This document shows, in pieces, positions 1 through 9,245 of a stretch of DNA of 64,000 nt (the first letter of the stretch is position 1; each line of letters starts with the position of its first letter). Both the position numbers and the translations under genes were made by a program. The stretch lies in NCBI RefSeq assembly GCF_003268885.1, contig NZ_QLSX01000008.1, forward strand, positions 62,001-126,000, read 5' to 3'. This stretch comes from Onishia taeanensis. Its GTDB lineage: Bacteria > Pseudomonadota > Gammaproteobacteria > Pseudomonadales > Halomonadaceae. The notes under the pieces were generated by a model, which saw only the letters and a list, made by a program, of their open reading frames with translations, searched no databases and was not told the DNA's origin.

Positions 1-14
1 GTGCTTACTCATCC

Positions 15-2492
15 CTAATGAAGGGTGCGCGCATCTCCCGGCAGCGTATCGATATGCATCGGCGCCCAATGGCGGGGGCGGGCGCCGGGGAAATCCAGGC
101 TCGCCCAGGGACCTGCCAGCGGCGGCGCGCCGGTCAGCCAGCCCACCAGTGCCTCACGGAAGCTCGACAGGAACGCCTTACGTTCATCGGTCTCGCCCAT
201 GAAAAACGAAAAGCCGGCATAAAGCCCCCGGGCGTAGGCCTGCCAGCCCGGATAATGCTTCGCGGCCAACGCCGAGGCCCGGTCGAGGGCGGAGCTGAAC
301 TGCGCCTCGCTCAGCCACGCAAGCTGGCGTCCGGCAATCGCCAGATCCACGGCCTGGGCGATATCCCAGGCGGCCATATCGAAGGCATTGCAGCCTGCAT
401 CGTTGTCTCGCACCCGCTTCAGGCGCAGCAGGTGGTTGCGTTCATCCTCGCTGCAGTCATCGCTCTCGAGGATCGCGATCTCTGCCTTGAGCCGCGCGGC
501 ATTGAGGGTATAGGGCGCATAGTTGATCTGATATTCCTGACGATCGCCGACCGTCAGCAGGTAATCGAGAAACTCCCTGAGTGCCTCGCCATCCTGCAGG
601 CCGTAATGACCATCTATCCACTCCCGGATGGCCGCCACCTCACGATCGCTCTCGGGCAGTGGCTCACTCCAGGCGCCGCCGTTGAGCGGCCCCACCAAGG
701 CAAGGGCAGTGAAGCTTGGCAGGCTGAGCCGTGGGCCGGGTTCCTGCCAGCTGTCCCCTGCCCGCCAGTCGAGCCAGTGAAAGGGGCTGCCGGGGTCGTC
801 CCGATGCCAACGAATCTCGTGGGCCAGTGATACCGGGGTGCTATGCTCGAGCGGCGGCTCGGGCAGTGCGGCTTCCCAGCAAGCCCAGGCGTTGAGCAGC
901 CGGCGTGCATCCGGGTAGAAGTGGCACAGCACGCCGCGCAGCGACGCCGCCAGTCGTGACAGGCCTTCGGCCTCGAACTCTTCGCTGTCACCGGCCATCT
1001 GCAGGTAGAAAGCATACTTCTCGGCCATGTGAACGGTGGCCGAGAAACGACTGCAGCCCCGCAGAGCATCGCGCTGAGCAAGCCCTTCCGCGACGGGCTG
1101 ACCAAAGGGCGTGGTCAGACTCGGCAGGGCGCCATGATCCGCATCAGCGGCCAGTTGGTTGAGGTGATGCGCCTGCGCCGGCAGCCAGTAGCGGGCGAGC
1201 CCGGCCACGCCGTCATCGGGGTAGAGCCCGAGCACCTCCTGAAGATAGTGGCGCGCCTCCTTGCGGATCTGCTCAGATACTGAAGGCGCCGGCCCCTGAC
1301 GCAGCAGCAGCTCGGGCTCGCGCACCGAAGCCAGCGCCAACACCCAATGACGCGCATCGGCGCGCCAGGCCCGCATCGCCATGCGCGATGCTTCAAGGCA
1401 GTCTTGGTCCTGCAGGGTCTTGAGCGGCTCCCGCCAGGGGCTTGCCGGTGACTGCAAGAGCAGCCCCCAGTCCCGGTTGAGCTCGCCCAGGCTGTCGCGT
1501 CCCTCGAAGAGGCTGCGCCCGCGCTGATAGGCCGTCACCATCGCGACCCAGTCGCTGTAGCGGCGCGTGATCAAATCCAGGGCATGGTGAGCAAAGGCCT
1601 GTGCTTCGGCTTGGTCGAGCCAGCCAAGCGCCAGGCCGGTATAGGCCAGATCAACCAGCCGCAGCCAGTCCCAGGCCGCCCATTCCAGGGTTTCGCCGCG
1701 CGCGAGGAAACCCAGCAACACCTTGCCGGAGGCCGTCGTTTCGCCCTTCTGCCCGGCAAGCCACACCTCACGCTGCTCGCGCGAGGCCTCGAGCAGCCGG
1801 GTGGCATCCAGATCCCAGGCATAGCGATCACCCTGCCCTGCCAGCCACAGCAAGAGGCGCACCAGACCATCGCGGTTACTGACCTGCCACTCATCGGCGA
1901 GAAAGGCTCGGGCCTGAGGGGCATCCAGCGCCTCATCGGCATCGGTCACCAGCACAGGAGCAAAGGCAGCGCGCAGTCGCCAGGCCTGCTCTCCTGCAGC
2001 CGACGGCCACAGCGGCGCCTGACGACGCCGCCTGACGGTCTCGGCGAGCAACTCCCAGGTAATGCCGGCGCCTTCGCGCTCCAGGGACGACAGGGCCGCG
2101 CAGGCTTCCAGGAAACCATCGTCCCCGCGCTCCCAGCCCAGCGCACTGCGTGCCTGACGCAGTACGGCCAACCAATCCTCGAGACTGTTGCAGTGCGCGC
2201 AGATGTCGACAGCGATACGGGCCACCCAGGCATGGGCCTGCTCGACGGGCAACCAGCCGGCTGCCGTCGCCAGGGCCAGCAGCTCCAGGCTTTCCAGGTG
2301 GCCCAGCGGGTTCACGTTCCCGGGCGAAAAGGCCTCGACCAGCCGCCAGCCCAGCTCGCCGCGATCCGCGACTTGCATCTCAGCGAGCCGCTGGACCGCC
2401 AGTTCCGGTTCCACGGCCGTCGGGTCGGGCGAAAAGGCCCAGTCGCACAGCACCAGTTGTTGAGCCCACCAAGCACTCAGGGGATCGACCAA
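15..2492 (-). CDS. DUF1266-family protein, 825 aa, repeated modules
   Basis: A cytoplasmic-looking protein with no signal peptide or membrane segment. The C-terminal part (about residues 690-800: aspartate-rich start, WDIAQAVDLA, then an LSEAQF helix and a W-x-AYARGLYAGF stretch) looks like the DUF1266 family (YbeU/YbeR type). Similar tryptophan-rich helical modules recur near residues 50-115 and 265-340, so the protein may hold two or three divergent copies, which would explain its length compared with 200-300 aa relatives. The start is a TTG at 2492, chosen because a GAGGTGAG ribosome site lies just before it. Function unknown; the family is poorly characterised. It is divergent from gabD and ends close to the window edge. 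Confidence 0.72.
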   Translation of the reverse strand: MVDPLSAWWAQQLVLCDWAFSPDPTAVEPELAVQRLAEMQVADRGELGWRLVEAFSPGNVNPLGHLESLELLALATAAGWLPVEQAHAWVARIAVDICAHCNSLEDWLAVLRQARSALGWERGDDGFLEACAALSSLEREGAGITWELLAETVRRRRQAPLWPSAAGEQAWRLRAAFAPVLVTDADEALDAPQARAFLADEWQVSNRDGLVRLLLWLAGQGDRYAWDLDATRLLEASREQREVWLAGQKGETTASGKVLLGFLARGETLEWAAWDWLRLVDLAYTGLALGWLDQAEAQAFAHHALDLITRRYSDWVAMVTAYQRGRSLFEGRDSLGELNRDWGLLLQSPASPWREPLKTLQDQDCLEASRMAMRAWRADARHWVLALASVREPELLLRQGPAPSVSEQIRKEARHYLQEVLGLYPDDGVAGLARYWLPAQAHHLNQLAADADHGALPSLTTPFGQPVAEGLAQRDALRGCSRFSATVHMAEKYAFYLQMAGDSEEFEAEGLSRLAASLRGVLCHFYPDARRLLNAWACWEAALPEPPLEHSTPVSLAHEIRWHRDDPGSPFHWLDWRAGDSWQEPGPRLSLPSFTALALVGPLNGGAWSEPLPESDREVAAIREWIDGHYGLQDGEALREFLDYLLTVGDRQEYQINYAPYTLNAARLKAEIAILESDDCSEDERNHLLRLKRVRDNDAGCNAFDMAAWDIAQAVDLAIAGRQLAWLSEAQFSSALDRASALAAKHYPGWQAYARGLYAGFSFFMGETDERKAFLSSFREALVGWLTGAPPLAGPWASLDFPGARPRHWAPMHIDTLPGDARTLH

Positions 2493-2783
2493 GACTCACC
2501 TCACCACGCGCAGCTTGTCATCAAGACAACCATAGGAATTTTTGGCGCCTAGTTTAGCGGAAACTGGGGGATTCGCCGATGCCTAGCATACAGGGACACG
2601 CCCCGCACCGGCAGGAAAGAGGCCCAGGATGCCCGTACGATTCATCCATAACGCCGCGAACCAAGCCTCAAGAGTCTGCTTGTAAAGGCCTTGACGAAGC
2701 GTCTCGATAAGGCTTGGCGGATTGTTTTAAATAATGCACACTCGTTGAATATGATGACAACACCCCCTGGAGGCCTGTCGACG
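2493..2783. other. intergenic region upstream of gabDT
   Basis: Divergent spacer between the DUF1266 gene and gabD. The last 80 bases are AT-richer than the surroundings (around 2720-2760) and probably hold the gabD promoter, but no well-spaced -35/-10 pair could be picked with confidence. Coding potential upstream of the chosen gabD start (from 2691) is not supported by homology. Confidence 0.4.
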
Positions 2784-4223
2784 ATGTCGTCCGATCTACT
2801 GATGTCCAATGCCTATATCAACGGTCAGTGGTGCGAGGCGCCGACGCGCTTTGCGGTGACCAACCCCGCCACCGGCGACACCATTGCCGAGGTCGCAGAC
2901 CTTGATGCCGACGCGGCCCGCGATGCTGTGGCCGCCGCCGACGCGGCCTGGCCTGCCTGGCGCAAGCGCTCGGCCAAGGAACGCTCAGCGCTGCTGCGCC
3001 GCTGGTTCGACGCCGTCATGGCGCATCAGGAGCCACTGGCTCGCCTGATGACCCAGGAACAGGGCAAGCCGCTGGCCGAGTCGATGGGCGAAGTGGCCTA
3101 TGGCGCCAACTTCATCGAATACTACGCCGAAGAAGCCAAGCGCATGGCCGGCGAGACCTTGCCTAGCCACAGCGACGACAAGCGCCTGATGGTAATGCGT
3201 GAATCGATCGGCGTGGTGGCAGCCATTACGCCCTGGAACTTCCCGCTGGCGATGATCACCCGCAAGGTCGCTCCAGCCCTGGCCGCTGGCTGCACGGTGG
3301 TCATCAAACCCGCCGAAGCCACACCGCTGACCGCCCTGGCGCTGGCCAAGCTGGCCGAAGACGTTGGCCTGCCGGCCGGCGTGTTGAATGTCGTCACCGC
3401 CAGCAAGCCGGCGGCGATCGGCGAAGTGCTGACCACCGACCCGCGTGTACGCAAGGTCTCTTTCACCGGCTCCACGCCGGTCGGCAAGAAGCTGCTCGAG
3501 CAGTGTGCCGGCACGGTCAAGAAAGCCTCCATGGAGCTTGGCGGCAATGCGCCCTTCATCGTCTTCGACGACGCTGACCTGGACGCCGCCGTGGAAGGCG
3601 CCATCGCCTCCAAGTTCCGCAACTCAGGCCAGACCTGCGTGTGCACCAACCGCTTGCTGGTTCAGGACGGTGTCTATGACGCCTTCCTCGACAAGCTCGC
3701 CGCCCGTGTCAGCGAACTTCGCGTCGGCAATGGTCTCGAAGAAGGTGTCGACCAGGGACCGCTGATCAATGCAGCGGCCGTGGAAAAAGTGCAGTCCCAC
3801 GTGCGTGACGCGCTGGAACACGGTGGCCGTCTGATCTGTGGTGGCGAATCTCACTCACTTGGCGGTACCTTCTATCAGCCCACGGTGATTGCCGACGTGA
3901 CGCCTGAGATGCGGGTCGCCCGGGAAGAGACCTTTGGCCCCCTGGCACCCGTCTTCCGCTTCACCGACGATGCCGAGGCCATCGCCATGGCCAATGCCAC
4001 CGAGTTTGGCCTGGCGGCCTACTTCTACGCCCGTGACTATGCCCGCATCTGGCATGTGATGGAGGCGCTGGAATATGGCATGGTGGGAATCAACGAAGGG
4101 ATCCTCTCGACCGAGCTGGCGCCCTTCGGTGGCATCAAGGAATCCGGGCTGGGCCGTGAGGGATCACGTCACGGACTGGACGACTACACTGAACTTAAGT
4201 ACGTCTGCATTGGCGGCCTCTGA
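2784..4223 (+). CDS. gabD: succinate-semialdehyde dehydrogenase
   Basis: Oxidises succinate semialdehyde to succinate with NAD(P)+, the second step of GABA catabolism feeding the TCA cycle. It is an aldehyde dehydrogenase of 479 aa, close to the usual GabD length of about 480. Visible landmarks are the PWNFPLAMITRK cofactor region, FTGSTPVGKKL, the catalytic glutamate in MELGGNAPF (about E251) and the catalytic cysteine in SGQTCVCTNR (about C285). The second cysteine two residues on matches the redox-sensitive Cys-x-Cys of some SSADHs. The frame is open from 2691, but I chose the ATG at 2784 because it has a TGGAGG ribosome site and matches the family N-terminus. gabT follows 29 bp downstream, so the two are probably co-transcribed. 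Confidence 0.93.
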   Translation: MSSDLLMSNAYINGQWCEAPTRFAVTNPATGDTIAEVADLDADAARDAVAAADAAWPAWRKRSAKERSALLRRWFDAVMAHQEPLARLMTQEQGKPLAESMGEVAYGANFIEYYAEEAKRMAGETLPSHSDDKRLMVMRESIGVVAAITPWNFPLAMITRKVAPALAAGCTVVIKPAEATPLTALALAKLAEDVGLPAGVLNVVTASKPAAIGEVLTTDPRVRKVSFTGSTPVGKKLLEQCAGTVKKASMELGGNAPFIVFDDADLDAAVEGAIASKFRNSGQTCVCTNRLLVQDGVYDAFLDKLAARVSELRVGNGLEEGVDQGPLINAAAVEKVQSHVRDALEHGGRLICGGESHSLGGTFYQPTVIADVTPEMRVAREETFGPLAPVFRFTDDAEAIAMANATEFGLAAYFYARDYARIWHVMEALEYGMVGINEGILSTELAPFGGIKESGLGREGSRHGLDDYTELKYVCIGGL

Positions 4224-4252
4224 GCGCCAGGTGACTCTGACAGGAGAGATTG

Positions 4253-5551
4253 ATGAATAACGCCCAACTCAACGAACTCAAGCAGCGCTACGTAGCCAAC
4301 GGCGCAGCCAGCCCGGCCACTCAGTTTGCCGACCGTGCCGAGAATGCCCTGATCTGGGATGCCGACGGCAACCGCATCATCGATTTTGCCGGCGGTATCG
4401 GCGTACTCAACATCGGTCATCGCCATCCGAAGGTCGTGCAGGCGGTCAAGGACCAACTCGACAAGGTCATGCACACCTGCCAGACCGTGATGCCCTATGA
4501 AGGCTACGTGAAAGTCGCCGAGAAACTCAGCCAGGTCACGCCGGTTCGCGGTCATGGCAAGGTCATGCTGGCCAACTCCGGTGCCGAGGCTCTGGAAAAC
4601 GCGGTCAAGATCGCTCGTGGCGCCACCGGCAAGAACAACGTCATCTGCTTTGACGGCGGCTACCACGGCCGTACCTTCATGACCATGGCCATGAACGGCA
4701 AGGTCGCGCCCTACGCTACCGATTTCGGCAGCATGCCGGGCAACGTCTTCCGCGCGCCCTATCCGGTGCCGTATCACGGCGTCAGCGAAGATGAAGCCCT
4801 GCGCGGCCTGAAGATGGCGCTCAAGACCGATGCCAACCCCAAGGATACCGCCGCCATCGTGCTGGAGCCGGTTCTCGGTGAGGGTGGTTTCTACCCGGCG
4901 CCGACCAGCTTCCTCAAGGCGATCCGCGAGATCTGCGACGAGCACGGCATGCTGATGATCATCGACGAAGTGCAGTCCGGCTTCGGTCGTACCGGCAAGA
5001 TGTTCGCCATCGAGCACAGCGGCGTCGAGCCCGACATGATCACCATGGCCAAGAGCATGGCCGACGGCATGCCGATCTCCGCCATCGTGGGCACCGACAA
5101 GGTCATGGATGCCTGCGGCCCCAACTCTCTGGGCGGCACCTATACCGGCAGCCCGGTCTCCTGTGCGGCGACCCTCGCGGTGCTGGAAGTCTTCGAGGAA
5201 GAAAACATCCTCGGCAAGAGCCAGGCGCTGGGTGACAAGCTGGCCAAGCGTTTCGCACAGTGGCAGCAGGACTTCGATTGCGTCGACAACGGTCGCAACA
5301 TGGGCGCCATGGCCGCCATCGACCTGGTGACCGACAAGGCCAACCACACCCCGGATGCCGACCTGGCCGGCGCCCTTTGCAAGAAGGCGCGCGAGAAGGG
5401 ACTGATCCTGCTGTCCTGCGGTCTTTACGGCAATACCATCCGCTTCCTGATGCCGGTCACCATCGAGGACGAGATCCTTGAGGAAGGCCTGGCCATCATC
5501 GAAGAGACCCTCAAGGAACTGGTCGGCAGCAAGAGCGCCGCAACCGCCTGA
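4253..5551 (+). CDS. gabT: 4-aminobutyrate aminotransferase
   Basis: Class-III PLP-dependent transaminase (432 aa) that moves the amino group of GABA to 2-oxoglutarate, giving succinate semialdehyde for the adjacent gabD product. Landmarks: the ANSGAEALENAVKIAR phosphate-binding segment, GGYHGRTFM, the LEPVLGEGGF region, the IIDEVQSGFGRTG motif with the PLP-pairing aspartate, and the Schiff-base lysine in MAKSMADGMP (about K267). The ATG at 4253 is preceded by AGGAGA; an in-frame TTG one codon earlier is less likely. A strong rho-independent terminator follows 40 bp after the stop, closing the gabDT unit. Pairing with gabD makes GABA the most likely substrate, although related omega-amino acids cannot be excluded. 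Confidence 0.93.
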   Translation: MNNAQLNELKQRYVANGAASPATQFADRAENALIWDADGNRIIDFAGGIGVLNIGHRHPKVVQAVKDQLDKVMHTCQTVMPYEGYVKVAEKLSQVTPVRGHGKVMLANSGAEALENAVKIARGATGKNNVICFDGGYHGRTFMTMAMNGKVAPYATDFGSMPGNVFRAPYPVPYHGVSEDEALRGLKMALKTDANPKDTAAIVLEPVLGEGGFYPAPTSFLKAIREICDEHGMLMIIDEVQSGFGRTGKMFAIEHSGVEPDMITMAKSMADGMPISAIVGTDKVMDACGPNSLGGTYTGSPVSCAATLAVLEVFEEENILGKSQALGDKLAKRFAQWQQDFDCVDNGRNMGAMAAIDLVTDKANHTPDADLAGALCKKAREKGLILLSCGLYGNTIRFLMPVTIEDEILEEGLAIIEETLKELVGSKSAATA

Positions 5552-5592
5552 TCGCCATCTGCGGATGACGCGGCTGGACCAGCCCTGAAACG

Positions 5593-5626
5593 AAACCGCC
5601 CGGCCAATTGGCCGGGCGGTTTTTTT
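5593..5626 (+). terminator. rho-independent terminator after gabT
   Basis: Perfect 11-bp stem ACCGCCCGGCC / GGCCGGGCGGT with an AATT loop, followed by a run of seven T. The facing gene on the minus strand ends 35 bp away, so it may work in both directions. Confidence 0.92.
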
Positions 5627-5660
5627 GCTGCCGATAAAGCGGCAAGGCAAGGCGATGGCG

Positions 5661-5903
5661 TCAGCCACTCTTGACCTTGGAAATGATCCACAGCAGAACC
5701 ACGGCGCCCACCGTTGCCGTGACCAGCGAACCGATGAAACCGCCCGCGGATAGCCCCAGCAGGCTGAACATGAAGCCGCCCACCAGGGCACCGACCACAC
5801 CGACCCCGATGTTACCCAGCACACCGAAGCCGCCGCCACGCATGATGTTGCCGGCAATCCAGCCGGCCAAACCACCGATGATCAACCACGCAATGATTCC
5901 CAT
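5661..5903 (-). CDS. GlsB/YeaQ/YmgE family stress membrane protein
   Basis: An 80-aa, almost entirely hydrophobic, glycine-rich inner-membrane protein with about three membrane spans. It begins MGIIAWLIIGGLAGWIAG and contains the family pattern GVLGNIGVGVVGALVGG. Members (transglycosylase-associated or YeaQ-like) are small stress-induced membrane proteins of unknown mechanism. The start at 5903 has a good AAGGAG ribosome site; a longer reading from 5984 would add a polar leader unlike the family. A 14-bp-period repeat array lies just upstream (5960-6057) and could affect its promoter. Confidence 0.88.
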   Translation of the reverse strand: MGIIAWLIIGGLAGWIAGNIMRGGGFGVLGNIGVGVVGALVGGFMFSLLGLSAGGFIGSLVTATVGAVVLLWIISKVKSG

Positions 5904-6206
5904 AGATTGCTCTCCTTTGCTGTGAGGTGCTGCCTGACTACCTTCAGATAGCGCCGTTAAGTGGGTACCTCTGACACCGTGCATCTGACACCGTGCTTAT
6001 AAAACGCTACTTATAAACCGGTACTAATAAACCGGTACTAATAAACAGTCTATGACACAGTGCCCGGAAAAGGCGGCGTCTGAAACACGCTGTTGAAAAT
6101 AACCTCTGTTCGCTTTCGTACCCTTGCCTGTTCATCCATGCGGTTACGCCTTGCAGAACGGTGGACCACATGGCTTGCGGGCACTGCAATGCCCGATGCC
6201 AACGAC
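5904..6206. other. non-coding gap holding a 14-bp tandem array
   Basis: About 300 bp between the DUF924 gene and the GlsB-like gene, both leftward. The middle third is the degenerate repeat listed separately; the rest shows no supported gene. Confidence 0.5.
5960..6057. repeat. degenerate tandem array, seven 14-bp units
   Basis: Seven consecutive 14-mers in constant register: AGTGGGTACCTCTG, ACACCGTGCATCTG, ACACCGTGCTTATA, AAACGCTACTTATA, AACCGGTACTAATA (twice, identical) and AACAGTCTATGACA. Neighbouring units resemble each other most, as expected from stepwise duplication and drift. It lies 57 bp upstream of the start of the leftward GlsB-like gene. Confidence 0.88.
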
Positions 6207-6755
6207 TCAGAATCCTGAGCCCGGCTGCTCGAGAAAGGCCAGTTCCTCGGTGCTGGAATCACGACCCAGGATGGCATTGCGGTGCGGATAGCGCCCGAAC
6301 CGCAAGAGGATGTCGCGATGGCGATGCTCGAAGCGCAGATTCTCCTCGAGACCCGGCTGATCAAAGAGCCGCAGCGCTTCTTGATGCACGGGCAGGGATT
6401 CACTGTGCATGTAGGGCATGTAGAGGAAGGGCCGCTGGCGGGTCGTCAGCGCCTGATCATCGCCCTGGGCCACCGCCTCCTGAGCCAGCACCAGTGCCAG
6501 CGCATCCTGAGCGAAAGCCAGCGGATGATCGCGATGCATGTTGCGCGAGAATTGATCCAGCACCAGGATCTCGGCCAGGCGCCCCTGCGGCGTCGCCCGC
6601 CAGGCCCATAACTCGGCGCGACAGGCGGCGCCCCAGGTCGGCTCGAAGCGCGTCGCGATCAAGGCATCCAGGGCCTCGTCCTTGGCGAACCACTGCTTGG
6701 GGGTCAGTTCCTCGAACCAGAAATCGATTACCGCCTCGGGCCCGGCGTCGGCCAT
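6207..6755 (-). CDS. DUF924 family protein
   Basis: 182-aa soluble helical protein beginning MADAGPEAVIDFWFEELTPKQWF, the characteristic opening of DUF924 (a TPR-like helical fold). Family words seen further on are LDQFSRNMHRD, FLYMPYMHSE and a closing FGRYPHRNAILGR. The biochemical role is not established. The ATG at 6755 is chosen for its GAGGAG site; the frame is open to 6821 without family similarity. Its end is followed by the 14-bp repeat array. Confidence 0.85.
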   Translation of the reverse strand: MADAGPEAVIDFWFEELTPKQWFAKDEALDALIATRFEPTWGAACRAELWAWRATPQGRLAEILVLDQFSRNMHRDHPLAFAQDALALVLAQEAVAQGDDQALTTRQRPFLYMPYMHSESLPVHQEALRLFDQPGLEENLRFEHRHRDILLRFGRYPHRNAILGRDSSTEELAFLEQPGSGF

Positions 6756-6898
6756 GATCCTCTCCTCCTCGGCTATGACGATCAGGGCTGATACCGGCCG
6801 CCATGCCGGCGACCGAAACACCTTGATATGATGGGATTTCTATTTCCATCCTAGCCGACTCTCCACCCGGCCCCAAGCCACACTCAACGGGACGCCCT

Positions 6899-7183
6899 AT
6901 GCCACTGCATGATCTCTTGCCCGCCCTGACACTGGTGCTGCATACCCTGGGTCTGGTCATCTGCCTGGTGGGGCTGACGATCGCACGTCAACCGAGTCGC
7001 AAGCGGCTCGGTCAGTTGCTGGCCGGCCTTGGGTTCCTAATAGCCGCCAGCCCGATGTTCGGCCAGCTGGCCGGTGTGATCCCTCCGCCACCGGCCACCC
7101 CCCTCGGGGGGGGGGGGGTGACTGATATATTGAACGTTGATCACAAGCCGTTCATGAAGATCGCCCTTAAGCGCCGTGCCTAA
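6899..7183 (+). CDS. small two-span membrane protein with 13-G tract
   Basis: About 94 aa as read, with two hydrophobic segments (residues about 7-30 and 40-58) and a proline-rich tail. The run of 13 consecutive G at 7106-7118 encodes GGGG and then shifts into the next codon. With 12 or 14 G the reading frame would meet TGA immediately after the tract, so the last 25 residues exist only at this tract length. Either the natural protein ends at the tract and the length is a sequencing or slippage variant, or the tail is phase-variable. I do not recognise the family. Confidence 0.55.
   Translation: MPLHDLLPALTLVLHTLGLVICLVGLTIARQPSRKRLGQLLAGLGFLIAASPMFGQLAGVIPPPPATPLGGGGVTDILNVDHKPFMKIALKRRA
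7106..7118. repeat. homopolymer of 13 G
   Basis: Thirteen consecutive G near the 3' end of the small membrane-protein gene, preceded by six C and CTC. Such tracts are slippage-prone and error-prone in sequencing. Confidence 0.95.
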
Positions 7184-7203
7184 CGAGCGTGCTTGAACTC
7201 CGG

Positions 7204-7255
7204 GCTAAGAACGGGGCGGCAAAACCGGGCAGCAAAACTGAGCATAAACACTATG
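7204..7255. repeat. degenerate tandem array, four 13-bp units
   Basis: Units GCTAAGAACGGGG, CGGCAAAACCGGG, CAGCAAAACTGAG and CATAAACACTATG follow without gaps. They share A at position 5, AC around positions 8-9 and a final G. It sits in the 270-bp gap upstream of the symporter gene. Weaker than the 14-bp array at 5960. Confidence 0.6.
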
Positions 7256-7455
7256 CTGACGAGCCAGGGTGACGCATACAGAGGCCGACGATGATGGCAA
7301 ACTTAGCCGCCATGGCGGGCCTTAGACCAAAGATGCATAGAGCTTTAGTCTAAGGCTCCCTAGCATCACCTCCCACGCTCGTAAAGTTACTCCATTCCTT
7401 GGCAAAAAAACGCTGAAGGTGCCGCTTTTGCCCGCAGTTTAAGGATTACTCCACC

Positions 7456-9051
7456 GTGCATGCCCTGACCCTGGCGTCGTTCGTGTTCTTTACCGGTCTG
7501 GTCGCCTTCATCACCTGGCGGATCACCCGGCGCGACGACCATAAAAGTACCCAAGGCTATTTCCTGGCCGGCCGTTCCCTGACCTTTCCGCTGATCGCCG
7601 GCTCACTGCTGATGACCAACCTGTCCACCGAGCAGATGGTGGGGCTCAACGGGGCGGCCTTCAGCGATGGCCTCTCCGTGATGGCCTGGGAGGTCGTAGC
7701 GGTCATCGCCCTGGTGGCGCTGGCGCTGTTCTTCCTGCCGCGCTTTCTCAAGAGCGGCATTGCCACCCTGCCCCAGCTGCTGTCGATCCGCTTCGATGCC
7801 GGCACTCAGCTGATCACCAACGTGATCTTCCTGATCGCCTATGCGGTGATCCTGCTGCCGATCATTCTCTACTCCGGGGCCATAGGCCTGCAGGGCATGC
7901 TTGACCTGTCAGGGCTGACCGGCATCGAGTCCAGCACCTCTCTGCTTTGGCTGACCGTCTGGGTGGTGGGCCTGATCGGCTCGGTCTACGCCCTGTTTGG
8001 CGGCCTGCGCACCGTCGCCGTGTCCGATACGCTCAACGGTATCGGCCTGCTGGTCGGCGGTTTCGTGATCGTGTACTTCGGCCTGCAGGCCGTCAGTGCC
8101 GACGGCGGCGTGCTCGCCGGCTGGGAGATTCTCAAGGAGACCAATCCGGAAAAGCTCAACTCGATCGGCGGTTCGGAGCAGCAGGTTCCCTTCTTTACCC
8201 TGTTCACCGGTGTCTTCCTGATCAACGTGTTCTACTGGACCACCAACCAGCAGATCATCCAGCGCACCTTCGCCGCCAAGAACCTTGCCGAAGGTCAGAA
8301 GGGCGTGCTGCTGACCGGCTTCTTCAAGCTACTGGGGCCGCTCTACCTGGTGCTGCCAGGCATTATCGCCTATCACCTCTATGCCGATCAGGGCGTGGCG
8401 GCGGATGAAGCCTACGGTCGTCTGGTATTCGACGTGCTGCCGCCCTACCTCACCGGTTTCTTCGCCGCGGTCATGGTCGGCGCCATTCTGTCGTCCTTCA
8501 ACTCGGCGCTGAACAGCACCACCACCATCTTCAGCCTGGGCATCTACAAGGGGGTGTTCAAGAAGGACGCCACCGAAGATCAGGTCGTCAACTGCGGTAA
8601 GGTGTTCGGCTGGGTCATGGCCTTCGTCTCGATGACCATCGCCCCGCTGCTGGCCGGTCAGGAAAGCCTGTTCGGCTACCTGCAGAAGATGAACGCCATC
8701 TACTTCATCCCGATCCTTGCCGTGGTAGTCGTCGGCCTGCTGACCAAGCGCGTGCCGCCGCTGGCCGCCAAGGTCGCCCTGGTCGGTGGCTGTCTGCTGA
8801 TCTTCGCCGGCTACTTCGTGCCGCCGTTCAACAAGCTGCCGACCATCATGCATGAGTTCCACTTCGTGGCCGCGGTCTTCGTGCTGCTGGTGGCGGTCAT
8901 GCTGATCATCGGCAAGCTGCGTCCGCGCGCCACCGACTGGGTGCAGGAAGATAGCCAAGCCGTCGACCTGACGCCCTGGAAAGGCGCCGTGCCGGCCGGC
9001 ATCGTGCTGGTGATCCTGGTGATCGCCATCTATGCCGCTTTCGCCGGCTAG
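7456..9051 (+). CDS. sodium:solute symporter, SLC5/SSS family (SGLT/YidK-like)
   Basis: 531-aa inner-membrane protein with about 14 membrane spans, related to Vibrio SGLT and E. coli YidK. Characteristic stretches are [37 protein letters not shown] near the N-terminus, the [16 protein letters not shown] loop, and the [20 protein letters not shown] segment (about residues 345-365) that contributes the Na+ site in this fold. A sugar or sugar acid carried with Na+ is the likely substrate; the sequence alone does not fix it. The start is GTG at 7456 with AAGGAT upstream. It is followed by a strong hairpin. A glucose ABC system lies a few kb away. Confidence 0.88.
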   Translation: MHALTLASFVFFTGLVAFITWRITRRDDHKSTQGYFLAGRSLTFPLIAGSLLMTNLSTEQMVGLNGAAFSDGLSVMAWEVVAVIALVALALFFLPRFLKSGIATLPQLLSIRFDAGTQLITNVIFLIAYAVILLPIILYSGAIGLQGMLDLSGLTGIESSTSLLWLTVWVVGLIGSVYALFGGLRTVAVSDTLNGIGLLVGGFVIVYFGLQAVSADGGVLAGWEILKETNPEKLNSIGGSEQQVPFFTLFTGVFLINVFYWTTNQQIIQRTFAAKNLAEGQKGVLLTGFFKLLGPLYLVLPGIIAYHLYADQGVAADEAYGRLVFDVLPPYLTGFFAAVMVGAILSSFNSALNSTTTIFSLGIYKGVFKKDATEDQVVNCGKVFGWVMAFVSMTIAPLLAGQESLFGYLQKMNAIYFIPILAVVVVGLLTKRVPPLAAKVALVGGCLLIFAGYFVPPFNKLPTIMHEFHFVAAVFVLLVAVMLIIGKLRPRATDWVQEDSQAVDLTPWKGAVPAGIVLVILVIAIYAAFAG

Positions 9052-9087
9052 CCGGTGACTGACCAAGTACTTCCTAAGTACTAGCCC

Positions 9088-9113
9088 GACGCCCTGCCCT
9101 TCGGCAGGGCGTC
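9088..9113 (+). terminator. hairpin terminator after symporter gene
   Basis: Perfect 11-bp stem GACGCCCTGCC / GGCAGGGCGTC with CTTC loop, 36 bp after the stop. It lacks a T-run (GTCGTCG follows), so termination may be inefficient or Rho-assisted. Confidence 0.65.
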
Positions 9114-9245
9114 GTCGTCGTGGGGTGCCCATATCCCTCTCGGTGCGATATCGGTCATGATGAAGATCCGGCTCTGGACCCGGGCGCCAGGTCATCCCGC
9201 GCCATGGCATCTCGCCCGCTCTCCCCACCTAGAGAACGCCACCCC

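Noticed and set aside
5960-6057. CRISPR-like array
   Set aside because: Units are contiguous with no spacers, are only 14 bp, and no cas genes are present.
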